Assembly: GCA_964023205.1 (NCBI GenBank)
Contig: OZ026844.1
Span: 33,961,326 to 34,025,325, forward strand
Source of the DNA: Lutraria lutraria
Taxonomy: Eukaryota > Mollusca > Bivalvia > Venerida > Mactridae
DNA length: 64,000 bases
Direction: 5' to 3'
Within the stretch, counting starts at the first letter, position 1. The number at the start of each line of letters is the position of its first letter. The notes beneath the pieces were generated by a model that ran no database searches, was not told where the DNA came from, and saw only the letters and a list, made by a program, of their open reading frames with translations. The position numbers and the translations under genes were made by a program. Below are positions 61,644-64,000 of this stretch, in pieces.

Positions 61644-61974
61644 CTAAAAAACAAAAACAACAACAGACTATAAATTAAGCCCACACGAAAATAAATGAAA
61701 CCACAGAATTTTAGAATTTGCACTAAGTCTTTATGCCTGCCTATAGGAGACAGAGTCAAATTGCTGTATTAAATACAAGCAGCTGATACAAATGAAGGAA
61801 GTTTTTGTTGCATTGATGATTAAATGAAAATAATGTATTTACTTGTGTATCGTAAGTATGACTACACAGCAAAGGTACCGCAGTTTTGCAAACTTTGTCT
61901 AAGGATCCCCACTAGACACGAAGAAAGTATATGGGATTTCTTTGCAACTAATAAGTAAACAGTAATCTTTACCC

Positions 61975-62293
61975 TATACATAGTGCCAACATCTACAATA
62001 TTTACCTCCCTTGGCCGCCATCTTTGATGGCAAATTTCTTATACTTAGAAAAAATCAGAAAGTTGGTTAGTAAACAACTAAATTTATAAAAGATAACCTA
62101 ATCATGAAGTTGCTAAGACCATAAGCACATCAGGTTTAAGAAAATATAGTTGTCACATAATGAATATGCTATACATGTATTTAGAATTATCAAAAGAAAA
62201 GCATAAATATCTTCTATCAATGCTTGTCGAATTTGCCATCAAAGATAGTGGCCAAGGGATGTTAATAGTGTAGATGTGTGAACTATGTATTAG
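61975..62293. mobile_element. MITE with ~55-bp inverted ends in B3 intron 3
   Basis: CATAGTGCCAACATCTACAA and CTTGGCCGCCATCTTTGATG on the left are mirrored by CATCAAAGATAGTGGCCAAG and GTGTAGATGTGTGAACTATG on the right. B1 (16478) and B2 (32337) have empty sites reading ACCCTATTA directly into CCCAGAATG-like sequence. The insertion is therefore specific to B3 and near TA. Confidence 0.85.
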
Positions 62294-62339
62294 CCCAGTA
62301 TACAATCGCAAACTTGGTGACTATTATAAGCCACCTATA

Positions 62340-64000
62340 CACAAAGTTTCATCACATTACCTCAAAACAAACTGTAGTTATTGAGCGGAAACTGATTTTC
62401 TATATTTGGTAGCAGTAACATTGACAGGACAGACCCCAAATACAATCCCACGCTGGGTATCCGTGCAAGGATAATACATACCAAGTTTGGTGAAGACAGT
62501 TTAATCCAAACTTAAGTTATTGGCCGGAAATCTCCTAATTGACTGTTATTCTATATTTAGTAACAATAACCTTGACCCTAAAAGTTAAAACCTGGTTTAA
62601 ACATTATTAGAATCAGGAATTAATTTCGCTTTCTGGATCGCTTCATGTACATTTGAAAGTCTTGAAGCAGCACGAATTGCACGTGCATCATCAATCGCCA
62701 CAGACCGGAATATTCCATCAATTCATCTAAAATTTGTCAAAGCCATGCACGAAATAATTATAAAAATTGGCCAACTTTCAGAATGGCAAATATCTAACGT
62801 CTATGAAATATAGACAGAAACTATCAATATGATCTGTATCGATGTCTGCTATGATTTATGGAAAAAATCGGTCATTACAAATGTCGGAATATATTTATAT
62901 ATCACGTATTACGTATAAAATGTAGGTATCTAGTTACAATGTCCATTAAAAAAAGATAGGAAGGTCGGTGCTGTTTTTCGCTCTTGAAAGCAGGTAAACA
63001 GGCTATGACAGGCTCCATATCGCTCACCTGACAACTACTGCAGCCTTGCACTATCTTAACTCTGGACCCATGTATAAAATATTGACCCAGGGGTGAGGGT
63101 AAGTCGGACTTCGGGGCAACGACTATGAACAAAATTGGTCGAGGTCCATGAAGCAATGCTACATGTGAAATATTTAAGCCTAATGGCTTACAGTTGGTTT
63201 TTAGTACATTCTTGAAGAATTCCCTACGTAAATCAAATCAGTTTGATCAGGGGGTCATGATTTGAGTAATCTTGGTACACATACACTACACAATGCTATA
63301 TACTAAATATCTAAGCACTATAAGTCTTATGGTTTTAGAGAAATGTTTGGAAGAAGCTGTGTAATATCGAATGACCCTTTGTGCAGGGTACTCCCGTAGT
63401 CGTGATATGAACCAGTTTGGCAAATGTCCACTATGCAATGTTACATGTCAAATATCTAAGTTCTAGGCCTTACGTATTATTTCAACATTTAAAAAAAAAG
63501 ATTTTCCTATGTATAATCAAGTAACCCCGGGACAGGGTTGATTTTTCCAGGGGGTCATGATATGAACCAGCTAAGTATAGTTCTACTAATAAATTGATAC
63601 TACATGTCAAATATCTAAACCTCGTGTTTATTTTAAGATTTTTTTTTAATATGTTCCCAATGAACAATTGCGTGACCATGAACTAGTTTGATAATGGTGC
63701 ACTAAGCATTGTTATAAGTCAAATAGCTAAGCACCAACCACCTTTCAGTTTAGTTTTAGAATTTTTTGAAGATTTTCCTGTGTACAATCAAGCGACATCC
63801 AAGGCCGGGTCATTTTGAACCTGGGTCATGATTTGAACATTCTCAGCAGAGGTCGACTAGGCACTGCTGCAGACAACATCTAAGCTCTTGGTCTTCTGGC
63901 TTTTGAGAAAAGGATTTTTTAACATTTTCCTATAGAAAGTTTAGAGACCTATATAAATAAATTTTGACCCAGTAGACATGATTTGAACAGTCTTGGTAGA
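62340..64000. repeat. ~164-bp repeat array in B3 intron 3
   Basis: Diverged units with ATATTTAAGCCTAATGG, ATATCTAAGC, CCAGTTTGGCAAATGTCCAC and GGGGTCATGATTTGA. It corresponds to 16230-17997 and 32240-33600, and continues to the window edge. Confidence 0.7.

Overview
The window looks like nuclear DNA of a mollusc, most likely a bivalve. It is AT-rich. Genes are split by GT-AG introns, and the noncoding space is full of tRNA-derived SINEs, short TA-flanked MITEs, Helitron-like termini, arrays of ~160-bp tandem repeats of the kind I know from bivalve genomes, a degenerate Penelope-like element (PLE) and hammerhead ribozymes. I see no bacterial genes, rRNA, CRISPR or convincing functional tRNA. 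Species cannot be read from the sequence. All exon models are manual and rest on splice-site phase, reading frame and agreement between paralogous copies.

Two gene families make up the coding content, arranged as a repeated tail-to-tail pair. Family A (+ strand) is a two-domain rhodanese (thiosulfate / 3-mercaptopyruvate sulfurtransferase). It has seven exons, 288 aa and an active-site loop reading CNTGMT. Family B (- strand) is a predicted secreted protein with a galectin-like beta-sandwich and an unfamiliar N-terminal exon. It has five exons and about 240 aa. The order is A1 (5487-11714, intact), B1 (15453-22082, one-base frameshift in exon 1), A2 (25911-28665, pseudogene with only the last two exons), B2 (31333-36636, intact), B4 (43067-46101, divergent and incomplete), A3 (50808-58764, intact) and B3 (from 60934, entering the window at its 3' end; upstream exons lie beyond 64000). 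All introns differ in length between copies, but phases and most exon lengths are identical.

Region by region: 1-2030 holds a pogo-like MITE and the 3' half of a PLE with a hammerhead ribozyme. Positions 2030-12170 and about 46296-59240 are two copies of one segmental duplication covering the A gene and its 5' flank. Positions 12170-15450 and 29600-31330 are the spacers between A and B; they hold a second hammerhead ribozyme in one copy and a 340-bp TG tract in the other. The B introns carry ~164-bp repeat arrays in every copy. Positions 36700-43060 are largely noncoding, with a C-rich open frame (38535-38945) of unknown nature. Many insertions have a visible empty site in a paralogous copy, so the order of events in the cluster can be partly reconstructed.

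I see no direct functional link between the sulfurtransferase and the lectin-like protein. Their shared fate is tandem amplification followed by decay of some copies.
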